NCBI GenBank assembly: GCA_003149915.1
Contig: QAMK01000024.1
Location: forward strand, 62,001-126,000
Length of the DNA: 64,000 nt
Direction of reading: 5' to 3'
Origin: Bacillota bacterium
GTDB lineage: Bacteria > Bacillota_I > Bacilli_A > RF39 > UBA660
Shown: positions 52,363-61,516 of the stretch, in pieces
How positions within the stretch are numbered: position 1 is the first letter of the stretch
Layout of the letters: each line of letters opens with the position of its first letter
Notes under the pieces: generated by a model
What the model saw: the letters and a program-made list of their open reading frames with translations, nothing else
Told to the model about the DNA's origin: nothing
Databases searched by the model: none
Program-made: the position numbers and the translations under genes

Positions 52363-53541
52363 TCAATTTTTTTGTTCCTTTTTTAAAAATAAAATTGGAA
52401 ATCCAAAATAGATGGCAACTGCTGGATAGATGAGAACGTGTCCAGATGTGCTGCTAATTAGGATAAGAAGCACCAAAGAAAAGAAATAGACACTTTTCTT
52501 TGGTAGTTTCCAAAAAGCAAGCACGATTGGTAAAAATAGTAAAATCCAGCCCACAATTCCATACCGGAACAACACATCGAAGAAATCGATTTCTACTAAC
52601 TTATATGCGGTATTAAAACCAACTCCGAAAATCCATTCGATTGGATTCGCAAGTAAAAACTCGTTCCAATTGATTGCTAAAAAAGATAATCGGTCATTAA
52701 ATAATACGCGATTGATAAAATCGAGACTAAAGATCTGGTCTACTTGGAAAAACTCTGCTTGAATGACCATATTTTGATAAGTCGTCGTAAACGGTAATAA
52801 GTAACATCCGAGTAACAAAACAGCACAGCAAATGGCAATCGATAACGATTTCGATGCGACGCTAAAGCGTTTCCATTTTCGGTACAACTTTGGAATAACA
52901 AAATACAAGATAACCAATACGATACCTCCTAATGTAACTTTCGTTCCCATCAAAAGACTCGTCGTAATCGTTAATCCATAAAGAATAAGTAACCAAATCC
53001 ACTTCCGATACCGAAGTAAAAACTTAGTAGCTATCGGCAACAAAGCAATCAAAATAGCACTGATTTCATTAATCGAATTAAATACACCCCGGAATCCCAA
53101 TTTAGTTGAATTGGTCGGATCGTAATTGTTAAAACCGAAACCAAATAAATAAGAAAGAACAAATAAAGAAACATAAATCGTTAAATCAGCCATGGCAACG
53201 GACGGATGCATGCGCTTGGACGTAAATACATAGAAAAAAAGCAGGACGACCGGTAAATAAAACAGTTTCATCGTATTGCTAATGGTATCTACTAATGGTA
53301 AATGAAAATAGAACAAATAATATGCCAAATACATTCCAATGGCAAGTAAGTACGGAATCATCCATTTACGCATCTTTGGATTCCATAATAAATAGACGAT
53401 CATAAAGCAGAAAAACGACCCACGAATAAAGGTGTGAATCATTCCGACATCAAAACAAGCCAAAACATCCAAAATTGGTTGAATTAAAAAGAAGATGACG
53501 ACTAGAATATCGCACCAACGCATCGTTTTTTTGTTTTCCAT
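52363..53541 (-). CDS. O-antigen ligase-like polytopic membrane protein
   Basis: 392 aa with about ten TM helices, including DILVVIFFLIQPILDVLACF, MRKWMIPYLLAIGMYLAYYLF, VTLGGIVLVILYFVIPKLYRKW and GIVGWILLFLPIVLAFW. Between later helices is a larger outside loop (QNMVIQAEFFQVDQIFSLDFINRVLFNDRLSFLAINWNEFLLANPIEWIFGVGFNTAY), the place where O-antigen ligases and Wzy polymerases carry their active site. The pattern G-x-G-x-x (FGVGFNTAY) also fits. It might polymerise or ligate a surface polysaccharide, but no glycosyltransferase genes are adjacent. ATG 53541 follows GGTGATATG. Assignment is by topology and loop pattern. Confidence 0.7.
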   Translation of the reverse strand: MENKKTMRWCDILVVIFFLIQPILDVLACFDVGMIHTFIRGSFFCFMIVYLLWNPKMRKWMIPYLLAIGMYLAYYLFYFHLPLVDTISNTMKLFYLPVVLLFFYVFTSKRMHPSVAMADLTIYVSLFVLSYLFGFGFNNYDPTNSTKLGFRGVFNSINEISAILIALLPIATKFLLRYRKWIWLLILYGLTITTSLLMGTKVTLGGIVLVILYFVIPKLYRKWKRFSVASKSLSIAICCAVLLLGCYLLPFTTTYQNMVIQAEFFQVDQIFSLDFINRVLFNDRLSFLAINWNEFLLANPIEWIFGVGFNTAYKLVEIDFFDVLFRYGIVGWILLFLPIVLAFWKLPKKSVYFFSLVLLILISSTSGHVLIYPAVAIYFGFPILFLKKEQKN

Positions 53542-53580
53542 AGCATATCACCATAAACATTATACCGAATTTTAGCTATG

Positions 53581-53618
53581 AAAAAAAGGAGAAACTACAA
53601 ATTTCTAATCTCCTTTTT
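53581..53618 (-). terminator. Terminator after mutS
   Basis: On the minus strand AAAAAGGAGA pairs with TCTCCTTTTT with a bulged upper part, followed by T; overlaps the mutS stop codon. Confidence 0.75.
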
Positions 53619-56175
53619 GCTCATCACTTTTAATAATTTCTTGTTTCATCTCGTATAAGAAATTCAAAGCCTCTAGCGGTGTCATTGTAATCGGATCAAT
53701 CTCACGAATTTTTCCGATAACTGGACTTTCCTTAGTAGGTTCTTCTTCCTCATCTACCGGTAAAAATAAACTTGTCTGAGTAAAGGTCGGTTTATCCTTA
53801 TTTTTATGTTCGTAGACATCTAAAATGTCGTTCGCGCGGTCGATGATCGTTTTAGGAAGATTGGCAAGACTTGCGACGTGAATACCATAACTCTTGTCGA
53901 CAGCCCCGTTTTTAATCTTATGTAAGAATGTGATTTTACCGTCTTCTTCCACTGCTGAGACGTGAACATTGCGCAAGTTTTTCAACTCTCCTGCTAGAGC
54001 GGTCAACTCGTGATAATGAGTAGAGAACAACGTTTTGGCTTTAATTTTATCGTGAATGTATTCCAAAATCGCTTGGGCAATACTCATACCGTCGTATGTT
54101 GCCGTACCACGACCCAATTCATCGAACAAAATCAAACTGTTTTGGGTAGCAGATGAAATGGCATTGTTGGCTTCTTTCATCTCGACCATGAAGGTAGATT
54201 CACCCGATACCAAATCGTCACTCGCTCCAATTCTAGTAAAAATCTTATCGAAAATTGGCATCGTACAACTCTTTGCCGGTACGAAAGAACCAATTTGAGC
54301 CATGATGACGATGATAGCAAACTGCCGCATGTAAGTACTCTTACCAGCCATATTAGGACCCGTAATCAATAGGATGTTGGTGTCTTTGCCCATATTGATG
54401 TCGTTCGGAACGTAATCTTGTTGATTGACTTTTTCAACGACTGGGTGTCTAGAATCCTTAATGTTAACGACACGTTCTTTAGTAATCACAGGTCGCACGT
54501 ATCCATTTTCACTAGCCACTGTAGCAAGACTTACCATCACGTCGACTTCAGCGAGTGTTTTAGCATTCTTTTGAATTGTATGGATGTACTGCTTCGTTTT
54601 CTCACGAATATCCATAAACAACTGATATTCTAACTGTACAATTTTCTCTTCTGCTCCTAAAATGATGTTTTCCTTTTCTTTTAACCATTTGGTAACGAAC
54701 CGTTCTCCCGTCGTCAAAGTCTGCTTTCGTTCATAGCCAAATTCCTCTTTAATTAACGGCACACTTCCTTTAGAAACTTCGATGTAATAGCCGAATACTT
54801 TGTTGTAACCGACTTTTAAATTCTTAATACCGGTTCTCTCTCGTTCCTGTTGTTCCATCTGCAAGATAAAATCTTTGGAACCGGTACTGACGGAACGTAA
54901 CTCATCCAGTTCAGCATTGTAACCACTCTTAATTAAGCCACCTTCCCGTAGTGTCTGTGGTGCGTCATCATTAATCGCACGGGATAATAAATCATATAAA
55001 TTATCTAATGGTTCCAATGATTTATCGTATTGTAATTCTTTTAAAATTTCGTCAATTTTCGGTAAATGCGATAGCGAATTCCGTAATTGAATCATGTCTC
55101 TAGCATTTAAATTACCATAACAGATTCTACTACTTAATCGTTCCAAATCGTAGACACCTTTCAATTCTTCCCGTAATTCATCCTTTAAGATAAATTCGGT
55201 CAAAAGTTTCTCGATGATATCGTATCGTCTTTCGATTTGTTTAACATCTGTAAGTGGATTTTCCAAATTGTATTTTAAAAATCTACTTCCCATCGCACTG
55301 CTGGTTTGATCTAATAACCATAGTAAGGAATAAGTTCGGTCACCCGTTCGAATCGTCTCAGTGAGTTCCAAGTTTTTCTTCGTATGAACATCGAACAATA
55401 AAAAGTTCTGCTCATTGACCAGTTCGACATGTTGCAAGTGACGAAGTTCTCCTTTTTTGGTATCGAAAAGATAACTAAGAAGGTGTTTAATCGTCGTTAC
55501 AATTCGAACATCTGAAACGTCATCGTATACAAAATGATAATCATCATTCTCATAAACGTCATCGCGAATGGTGACGACAACATTATACAAATTGCGTAAC
55601 GTTGTAATGACACCCCGATCGACTGGACTGTTGACGATAAGCTCGATAATGCCACGATTGGCAATCTCTTTCAAAAGCAAATTGGAATCGTGATCGATTA
55701 CAAAAGCATAAAAATATCCAGTCGAAACATCGCAATAACTGATGCCGTAACAATATTCAAAATCGTAGACATTACCGACGTAATTGTTGTCGCCAGATGC
55801 TAAAGAATCATCTAAACGCGTTCCTTTAGTAACAACTTGAATAACTCCTCGATCGACCATTCCTTTGGCATCTTTCGGATCTTCTAACTGCTCTACAATG
55901 GCAACTTTATATCCCTTATCGATTAGTTTATCCAAATAAACTTGATAAGCATGATGAGGTACACCACACATCGGCACACGTTCTTCTAAACCAGCACTTT
56001 TTCCTGTTAAAGTAAGTTCTAGTTCTCGTGAGGCAGTAATCGCATCTTCAAAAAACATTTCGTAAAAGTCACCAATTCGATAAAACAAAATTGTATCTTC
56101 ATACTGTTCTTTAATTTTTAAGTACTGCAACATCATTGGAGACAGTTTACTTTTATCTACTTCACTACGTTTCAT
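53605..56175 (-). CDS. mutS: DNA mismatch repair protein MutS
   Basis: 856 aa, full-length MutS1. It recognises mismatches and recruits MutL. The N-terminal mismatch-binding motif is FYRIGDFYEMFFEDA (Phe and Glu in F-Y-E). The connector, lever and clamp regions follow. The ATPase has LLITGPNMAGKSTYMRQFA, Walker B LILFDELGRGTATYDGMSIAQAILEYI and TLFSTHYHELT. The C-terminus ends with a dimerisation-like helix (ITMTPLEALNFLYEMKQEI). ATG 56175 follows GGATGGGG; the longer frame upstream has no ribosome site. mutL is not next to it, contrary to many Bacilli. Confidence 0.97.
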   Translation of the reverse strand: MKRSEVDKSKLSPMMLQYLKIKEQYEDTILFYRIGDFYEMFFEDAITASRELELTLTGKSAGLEERVPMCGVPHHAYQVYLDKLIDKGYKVAIVEQLEDPKDAKGMVDRGVIQVVTKGTRLDDSLASGDNNYVGNVYDFEYCYGISYCDVSTGYFYAFVIDHDSNLLLKEIANRGIIELIVNSPVDRGVITTLRNLYNVVVTIRDDVYENDDYHFVYDDVSDVRIVTTIKHLLSYLFDTKKGELRHLQHVELVNEQNFLLFDVHTKKNLELTETIRTGDRTYSLLWLLDQTSSAMGSRFLKYNLENPLTDVKQIERRYDIIEKLLTEFILKDELREELKGVYDLERLSSRICYGNLNARDMIQLRNSLSHLPKIDEILKELQYDKSLEPLDNLYDLLSRAINDDAPQTLREGGLIKSGYNAELDELRSVSTGSKDFILQMEQQERERTGIKNLKVGYNKVFGYYIEVSKGSVPLIKEEFGYERKQTLTTGERFVTKWLKEKENIILGAEEKIVQLEYQLFMDIREKTKQYIHTIQKNAKTLAEVDVMVSLATVASENGYVRPVITKERVVNIKDSRHPVVEKVNQQDYVPNDINMGKDTNILLITGPNMAGKSTYMRQFAIIVIMAQIGSFVPAKSCTMPIFDKIFTRIGASDDLVSGESTFMVEMKEANNAISSATQNSLILFDELGRGTATYDGMSIAQAILEYIHDKIKAKTLFSTHYHELTALAGELKNLRNVHVSAVEEDGKITFLHKIKNGAVDKSYGIHVASLANLPKTIIDRANDILDVYEHKNKDKPTFTQTSLFLPVDEEEEPTKESPVIGKIREIDPITMTPLEALNFLYEMKQEIIKSDEQKGD

Positions 56176-56234
56176 GTAATCCCCATCCTTTAATCCGTAA
56201 ATATTATTATACAACAAATCCAGTTCTTGGCAAA

Positions 56235-56262
56235 AGAAAAATCGTATCGAATGATACGATTT
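56235..56262 (-). terminator. Terminator of the 240-aa paralog gene
   Basis: On the minus strand AAATCGTATC pairs with GATACGATTT around ATTC, followed by TTCTTTT. Confidence 0.9.
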
Positions 56263-56279
56263 GACAACTATTTTAACTT

Positions 56280-57002
56280 TTATTTTTTAACGTAAGTGAC
56301 AGGTTTTTCTTCTTTTGCTCCCATAGCACCAGAATACTTATAAGACTTTTCAATTTGGTCGAACATGGCATCGATATAATTTCCAAATTGTGGTCCTTCA
56401 TATATTAGATTATCGTCTTTATCATATTCAGAATATTGAGTTGGATATAAAGAAACATTTAAGTCACGCATCTTTTTCATTGTATCAAACTCGCTACTGT
56501 TATCGTATTGATAATTAGGTTCTTTTCTTTGAACTTGCCAAATATAAAACGGAACACTGAATGACATACAAATCAATTTTTGCTTCATTTTTCTGTAGTC
56601 CGGATCATCGCTAGTAAAGTATTCTCCAATGGTACAACGCGTACGAAGTTCTCTTAAAAATTCAACTGCTTCTGGATTCGTTTTTGGATCGGTAAATCCC
56701 TCTTCACCAATTTTTCTCGCTTGAGCAAGTTTCAAAAGTTCAGCATGGCACGTTTCTAATTCAGGTGTAGAACGCCAAGCATCATAATGAGTAAGTTCTT
56801 TCCCTTTTTCGTCTGTTGGCCAACCCACTTGATCAAAGTATTTCGATACATCAGCCGCAAGTTCTCCAAAGCGAACTAATTGCTCGATATACTCATAATA
56901 ATTTGGATCGGTATCTGGATTTTGTGCTACCCAATCGTTGATTCTTTTTAAATTAGCTGTCAACATTTCTGTTTCTGCTGTAATTGACTCTAAATTTTTC
57001 AT
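56280..57002 (-). CDS. Unknown protein, paralog 1 of a divergent pair, 240 aa
   Basis: ATG 57002 follows GGGGGAAA; a TTG at 57017 overlaps that site. A perfect sigma-A promoter lies 27 nt upstream. The protein is soluble, helical and aromatic-rich, with no signal peptide. It shares a layout with the next gene upstream: a helix then F-DQ-GWP (KYFDQVGWP versus EFYDQNGWP), a middle segment with Q-RKEPNYQYDNSSEFDTMKKMRDLN against ERQESNPSFQSDDESNWNLLLEMWNLY, and a C-terminal IDAMFDQIEKSYKYS against LLSYIDKNYSYR. So the pair arose by duplication. No family recognised; function unknown. Confidence 0.7.
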   Translation of the reverse strand: MKNLESITAETEMLTANLKRINDWVAQNPDTDPNYYEYIEQLVRFGELAADVSKYFDQVGWPTDEKGKELTHYDAWRSTPELETCHAELLKLAQARKIGEEGFTDPKTNPEAVEFLRELRTRCTIGEYFTSDDPDYRKMKQKLICMSFSVPFYIWQVQRKEPNYQYDNSSEFDTMKKMRDLNVSLYPTQYSEYDKDDNLIYEGPQFGNYIDAMFDQIEKSYKYSGAMGAKEEKPVTYVKK

Positions 57003-57028
57003 ATTAATTTCCCCCAATCGATGACCTA

Positions 57029-57057
57029 ATTATATCATATTTTTATTAAAATGTCAA
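57029..57057 (-). promoter_or_regulatory. Perfect sigma-A promoter
   Basis: On the minus strand TTGACA (57057-57052), 17-bp spacer, TATAAT (57034-57029). It lies after the stop of the upstream paralog, so the two paralogs are expressed separately. Confidence 0.92.
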
Positions 57058-57077
57058 AATACTGGATGTTCTAACCT

Positions 57078-57764
57078 TTAACGCGTTAAAATCTTTTCTT
57101 GATAACGATTTCTTTCATAATCATTCCGATAAGAATAGTTTTTATCGATGTAAGAAAGTAACGGTGTAATCTCTTCTGTATACTGGGCTTTCGAATTGGA
57201 ATCTAACGCCACATCGATACCGCGATGGTTATTTTGATACAAATTCCACATTTCTAGCAACAAATTCCAATTGGATTCATCATCGCTCTGAAAAGAAGGA
57301 TTGCTTTCTTGACGCTCTAAAATTTCGGAAGATAGTCCTATCGTATGGCAAAGCACTGCTTTCTTAACCAAAGTCATGTCCCTCGTGATTTGATAATCTC
57401 CAGTTCGACTGGTAATCTCAACCTGTTTCAACAATTTTACAATCTGTTGATAAGCCGGATCTTGCCATCTTGGATGATAAGAATCAAAAATACGTGCATC
57501 TTTCGCATAGTTAGAAAGATTTTGATACGCATCTACGATTTCCCAATAAAGAGGGCTTGTCTCCTTTTGAAAGGCATCGACTTCTGGCCAACCGTTTTGA
57601 TCGTAGAATTCGTGCATGAAATGAGTGACAGCTCCCAAATCACATAATGCAGACGTATAAGCATATAATGTCGTGCTTAAACTCTGCTTTGATAAACACA
57701 ATGCTTTTTGCCTTACTTGATGATTCACTAGTTGTGCTTCTTGTAATAGTACTTCTTCTTCCAT
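57078..57764 (-). CDS. Unknown protein, paralog 2 of a divergent pair, 228 aa
   Basis: ATG 57764 follows AGGGAGTAAG, 20 nt after ylbL's stop, so it may be cotranscribed with ylbL. It is soluble and helical, with HEFYDQNGWPEVDAF near residue 52 and matching C-terminal helices that show it is a diverged copy of the 240-aa neighbour. Overall identity is low. It lacks any catalytic pattern I can name. Two cysteines near the middle (ALCDLGAV and VLCHTIG) have no counterpart in the neighbour. Function unknown. Confidence 0.7.
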   Translation of the reverse strand: MEEEVLLQEAQLVNHQVRQKALCLSKQSLSTTLYAYTSALCDLGAVTHFMHEFYDQNGWPEVDAFQKETSPLYWEIVDAYQNLSNYAKDARIFDSYHPRWQDPAYQQIVKLLKQVEITSRTGDYQITRDMTLVKKAVLCHTIGLSSEILERQESNPSFQSDDESNWNLLLEMWNLYQNNHRGIDVALDSNSKAQYTEEITPLLSYIDKNYSYRNDYERNRYQEKILTR

Positions 57765-57784
57765 AAAACTTACTCCCTAAACTC

Positions 57785-58816
57785 TTATCCCTGATAATTT
57801 CTTAAAGCTTCGACTGCTTCATCGAATGTACGAACACCGATAATATCGATATCGTATCCTTTTTCTTCTTTGAGTGCCATCGCATCCTCGTAGTTCTCAC
57901 CTGCTGGCACGATGAACAAATCTGCTTTCGAATTGACCGCTCCTCGTAGTTTATAGGTAACTCCGCCAATGGCACCGACGCTGCCATCGGCACCAATCGT
58001 ACCAGTTCCGACAATTTTGTATCCCTTTGTCAAATCTTCGTCGATTAATTTGTCATAGATGGCAAGACTAAGCAAAAGACCTCCCGAAGGACCAGATTCA
58101 CTTGCTAAGAAACTAAGTGTAATCTCGGGATTCGTCTCATATTCATATTTTTGCATCAAAGTAATGCCGATGATTTTATTCTCTTCTGTTCCTTGAATGG
58201 TAGCAGTTGCAGAAACTTGCTCTTCATCTCGTAACACTTGTAAGGATAGAACGTCACCAACATTCTTCGTATTGACAATCGAAGTCAAAGAATCGAAGTT
58301 GGATACATCTTCGCCATCGATTGAAAGAATCGTATCTCCTACCTGTAAATCGGTAATAGCTCCTTGTGCTACATAGGCAATTCTAGTCTTCTGATCAGTA
58401 ATGTGGAACTCTTTCCCAGCTTTCTGATACGCTAATTGAATCGCCGTTTGATTGGCCGTATCCAAATACAAGTGATCTCTGATTTCAACGTCCTCTTGTG
58501 TTTCAGTTGGATCGATTTTCGTATCAGCAATTTTAACTCGTTCCCAAGTATTAAATACATAACTTAGTAAATACGTAGGAACAGTCGCTCTTACTTCACT
58601 GACGTAGGCCATATTAAACGATCCTTCTGACTCTGTCTCATTTTCAATTTGAATTCTGTCGTTGATTGCTATCGTTCCACCACCCGTATCGATGTAATAT
58701 GGAAGTTGATATGTCATAACGACAAAAATGACCAATAAGGTCAATAAAAAGAACCAACTATCGACAATGTATGCTTTGGTTTCCTGATATATTTTCTTAA
58801 AAAATTTCTTTAACAT
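57785..58816 (-). CDS. ylbL: PDZ-containing Lon-like serine protease (YlbL family)
   Basis: 343 aa. One N-terminal TM helix (SWFFLLTLLVIFVVMTYQLPYYI) anchors an external PDZ domain (VAQGAITDLQVGDTILSIDGEDVSNFDSL) and a C-terminal Lon-type S16 peptidase with the Ser nucleophile in ESGPSGGLLLSLAIYDKL and the Lys partner in GAIGGVTYKLRGA. In B. subtilis YlbL helps remove cell-division inhibitors after DNA damage. Start ATG 58816 after AAGGAT. Divergent from ylbJ with only 53 nt between start codons; an extended -10 (TGCTATAAT) for ylbL lies inside the ylbJ leader. Confidence 0.93.
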   Translation of the reverse strand: MLKKFFKKIYQETKAYIVDSWFFLLTLLVIFVVMTYQLPYYIDTGGGTIAINDRIQIENETESEGSFNMAYVSEVRATVPTYLLSYVFNTWERVKIADTKIDPTETQEDVEIRDHLYLDTANQTAIQLAYQKAGKEFHITDQKTRIAYVAQGAITDLQVGDTILSIDGEDVSNFDSLTSIVNTKNVGDVLSLQVLRDEEQVSATATIQGTEENKIIGITLMQKYEYETNPEITLSFLASESGPSGGLLLSLAIYDKLIDEDLTKGYKIVGTGTIGADGSVGAIGGVTYKLRGAVNSKADLFIVPAGENYEDAMALKEEKGYDIDIIGVRTFDEAVEALRNYQG

Positions 58817-58869
58817 GTAATCAAATCCTTAATCATATATTCTATTATAGCATGAGGATGATTAAATAT

Positions 58870-59808
58870 ATGAAAAAACTATGGAAAAAAAACAGAAATT
58901 TTTGGATTTTATTAATATTTCTGTCAACTGTTGTGTTACTGGTTTGGCAAAGTGAACAAGTAAGAAGTTCGGTTTTAGAAAGTGTCGATTTGTTTATGAC
59001 GAACTTATTTCCGGTCTTATTTCCTTTCTTTGTCTTAACAGATTGTGCCATTTCTTTAAAAATACCTATCTTGTTAGGAGAACTCTTAAAACCGATTACT
59101 GAAAAGTGGCTACATTTAGAGCGTCCGGCCGCATTCATAATCGTCATGTCAATTTTAAGCGGTTTCCTAGCAGGAGCTAAATACACGGAAGATATGTTTC
59201 AGAAAGGATATATCAGCGAAGAAACAGCCAATCATCTGCTCTTGTTCACTCATTACGGAAATCCGGCATTCGTTTTATCGTTCGTTGGCATCGGTATTTT
59301 AAACGATGTCCGACTAGGTATCATTTTATATCTCACGCAACTAGGAGGTAGCTTCTTACTGGCCCGATTAACGAGACCGAAAACACTACCGTCACACCAT
59401 TCCAATCATCCACTAAAATCTGAAACCAAAAATAGATTGGGAAGTGCCATTTCAAATGCATTTACGACCCTACTCATGATGTTAGGAAGTCTATCTCTCT
59501 TTTTAATTGCAGAAAACATAATCATCACGATGGTGAGTCCCTCTCACTACGGTCAAATTGGAATCAAAATGATTTTAGAAGTCACTTCTGGCCTCGCTAG
59601 TCTAACGTATGTTGCCATACCTATCGAACTGAAATTCCTACTTGCCTCCATCTGCATCTCCCTAGGTGGTGCCAACATCCATTTGCAAGTAGCCAGTTAC
59701 TTAGAAAAATCCAAATTAAAATACAAGTATTTCTTGAAAGGCCGTCTCTATGGAACAATCCTTCAAACAATACTTGTATCATTATTGATATTATGTTCGG
59801 TTGTATAA
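58870..59808 (+). CDS. ylbJ: Sporulation integral membrane protein YlbJ
   Basis: 312 aa polytopic membrane protein of the nucleoside-recognition/Gate type. YlbJ is made in the mother cell and is needed for spore cortex formation. Visible are MTNLFPVLFPFFVLTDCAISL, SILSGFLAGAKYTEDMFQKGYISEETANHLLLFTHYGNPAFVLSFVGIGIL, the latter being the family core, and a second Gate-like half with similar helices. The usual P-S-G in the first core appears as FLAG. Start ATG 58870 after AGGATG (58855-58860); ATG 58852 and 58858 overlap or precede that site. Its 3' end overlaps the convergent prepilin gene by 18 nt. Confidence 0.88.
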   Translation: MKKLWKKNRNFWILLIFLSTVVLLVWQSEQVRSSVLESVDLFMTNLFPVLFPFFVLTDCAISLKIPILLGELLKPITEKWLHLERPAAFIIVMSILSGFLAGAKYTEDMFQKGYISEETANHLLLFTHYGNPAFVLSFVGIGILNDVRLGIILYLTQLGGSFLLARLTRPKTLPSHHSNHPLKSETKNRLGSAISNAFTTLLMMLGSLSLFLIAENIIITMVSPSHYGQIGIKMILEVTSGLASLTYVAIPIELKFLLASICISLGGANIHLQVASYLEKSKLKYKYFLKGRLYGTILQTILVSLLILCSVV

Positions 59809-60843
59809 GGTTACCGTTTCGCCTTCCTCTACTTGTACGGCATCGATAGCCATCCAAGATGTTCCAGACGTTTGAATTCCAAACCCAGGATAAATTGCAA
59901 TTACTCCTTCCGGTGCTGTCCAAGTTGTAGAAGCACGCATCCATGATTCGCCGGTATTCGTAATCGTAAATCCAGAAATCACATTTCCATTGCTATCTTC
60001 AAATTGTGTAACACCGCCAGTGACATTTGGACCGGTTGCATAATAGAAACTAATCGTATAAGTACGGCCAGGTGTAACCGGAATTTCTCGATCTAGCAAT
60101 AGATCACACATTCCTGTCCCACATGTAAAATAAACCGCTTTCTCACCATCGAAAGGTGTAACATTGGAAACAAATTGTCCCGTTGCAATAATAGGACCCA
60201 TCGTTATCACAGTAGAACTATTACGAACTTGTATTGGTTCATTTTCAAAACTACTATCTTGCATCATATTTCGTGTAACTGCAACAAGACCTGCTTCATC
60301 ATTTACCAAAAACGTCAAATGAATCCCATAATCTTCTTCTAAATCATCATACGTCAAATTGACATTCACAGAATAAATTGTATAAGTTCCAATATCGTAA
60401 ACGCGATAAAAATCTGATAAATCGATATTAACACTTTGATAATCTTTTGCTAGTGCACCCGCTGGTAATTCATCCGGAACGCCAGACGGGATATGATAGT
60501 TTATATTATTATAGGTATAATGCTTATCACGAATCGTATCAGCATCTAAAGAGGAGACGTTATTTGTTACAGAAAAAATGGTACTAGTCCCATCTTGAAA
60601 GTGAAACAAAACGGAATTAGATGTCAAGCGTTCTATACTTAATAATCCTCGATTTCTAACATCCGTCTGAATGTCCTTAGTAACCGTTTCTTTTAAAGTT
60701 TGAAAAGTATTTTTTAGATTTTCAACTTGGGCTGTATCTTTATACTTTAATAAAATAGAAAGCATGGAAAGTGATAATGTCATAACAAGTACAAAACTTG
60801 CAATCGTTTCGACAATTGTAAATCCTTTTTCATTTCGAATCAT
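59791..60843 (-). CDS. Prepilin-like protein with a C-terminal carbohydrate-binding-like domain
   Basis: 350 aa. The N-terminus RNEKG7-F8TIVE12TIASFVLVMTLSLSML is a type IV prepilin signal: Gly7/Phe8 is the processing site and Glu12 is the +5 residue. The pseudopilin-like part runs to about residue 195. Residues 195-350 (DSSFENEPIQV, DGEKAVYFTCGTGMCDLLLDREIPVTPGRTYTISFYYATG, GESWMRASTTWTAPEGVIAIYPGFGIQ and WMAIDAVQVEEG) have the order and ending of CBM_4_9-like beta-sandwich domains. This fusion would place a glycan-binding tip on a pilus or secretion filament. Overlaps the next prepilin gene by 4 nt. Confidence 0.8.
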   Translation of the reverse strand: MIRNEKGFTIVETIASFVLVMTLSLSMLSILLKYKDTAQVENLKNTFQTLKETVTKDIQTDVRNRGLLSIERLTSNSVLFHFQDGTSTIFSVTNNVSSLDADTIRDKHYTYNNINYHIPSGVPDELPAGALAKDYQSVNIDLSDFYRVYDIGTYTIYSVNVNLTYDDLEEDYGIHLTFLVNDEAGLVAVTRNMMQDSSFENEPIQVRNSSTVITMGPIIATGQFVSNVTPFDGEKAVYFTCGTGMCDLLLDREIPVTPGRTYTISFYYATGPNVTGGVTQFEDSNGNVISGFTITNTGESWMRASTTWTAPEGVIAIYPGFGIQTSGTSWMAIDAVQVEEGETVTLYNRT

Positions 60844-61409
60844 GATTGAATCACCTCTAAATTGGCATATCTCGTATATTCTTTTCCATTTTCAACTACT
60901 TTTCTTACAATAATCAAGCGATATTGATTAATCGTCGTCGAATCAGCTGAATAAGATGGCATATAATCGATGTAAGTCTTAATACCGCGATCAGTGTTAA
61001 CTGTAAAGATTTGATCATCTTTCTCCATCTGCTTTAACAAGTTTGTGTCATAATGAGTCAAATAGACAGCCGAAATATTCAAAGATTCTTCTAGTGCTTC
61101 ACACAAATCATCATTTTCATAGTTGAAGCCAGCCACATTCTTCCTACAATCTGTAATATCTTTATAAATATTAGTAGGATCATTTCCAAGGCCGCTTACT
61201 AAATCATTGTAGTTGTAATCAGCAAGTAACATTTGGCGAAACAAATCCGCCGCATATACACTATCGACATCATCATATTTCATTCGTTGTTTATACTCCC
61301 CAAACAATGGAATTGTATTTTGATAAATGAAAGCAAAAAGAGTCGCAATGAAAACGGTTACGACCAAAGTTTCTAACAACATAAAGCCTTTTTCACTTTT
61401 TCTTCGCAT
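60840..61409 (-). CDS. Prepilin-like protein, 189 aa
   Basis: The N-terminus RRKSEKG8-F9MLLE13TLVVTVFIATLFAF is a type IV prepilin signal with Gly8/Phe9 processing and Glu13 at +5. The remaining 150 residues form a globular domain with two cysteines (TDCRKNVAG and DDLCEALE) that could form a disulfide. It overlaps the next gene by 4 nt, so the two minor pilins are translated together. With the divergent PilB-like ATPase it belongs to a type IV pilus, competence pseudopilus or type II-like machine; no platform protein (PilC/GspF) or prepilin peptidase is in view. Confidence 0.85.
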   Translation of the reverse strand: MRRKSEKGFMLLETLVVTVFIATLFAFIYQNTIPLFGEYKQRMKYDDVDSVYAADLFRQMLLADYNYNDLVSGLGNDPTNIYKDITDCRKNVAGFNYENDDLCEALEESLNISAVYLTHYDTNLLKQMEKDDQIFTVNTDRGIKTYIDYMPSYSADSTTINQYRLIIVRKVVENGKEYTRYANLEVIQS

Positions 61410-61516
61410 AAAAGTTTCACTCCATATCTTGCTTATCTTATAGATTTATTATATAATAATTTATGATAAAATAATAGAGGAAAAAGAATATTTTTAAAGG
61501 GGAAGGGACGATTTTT

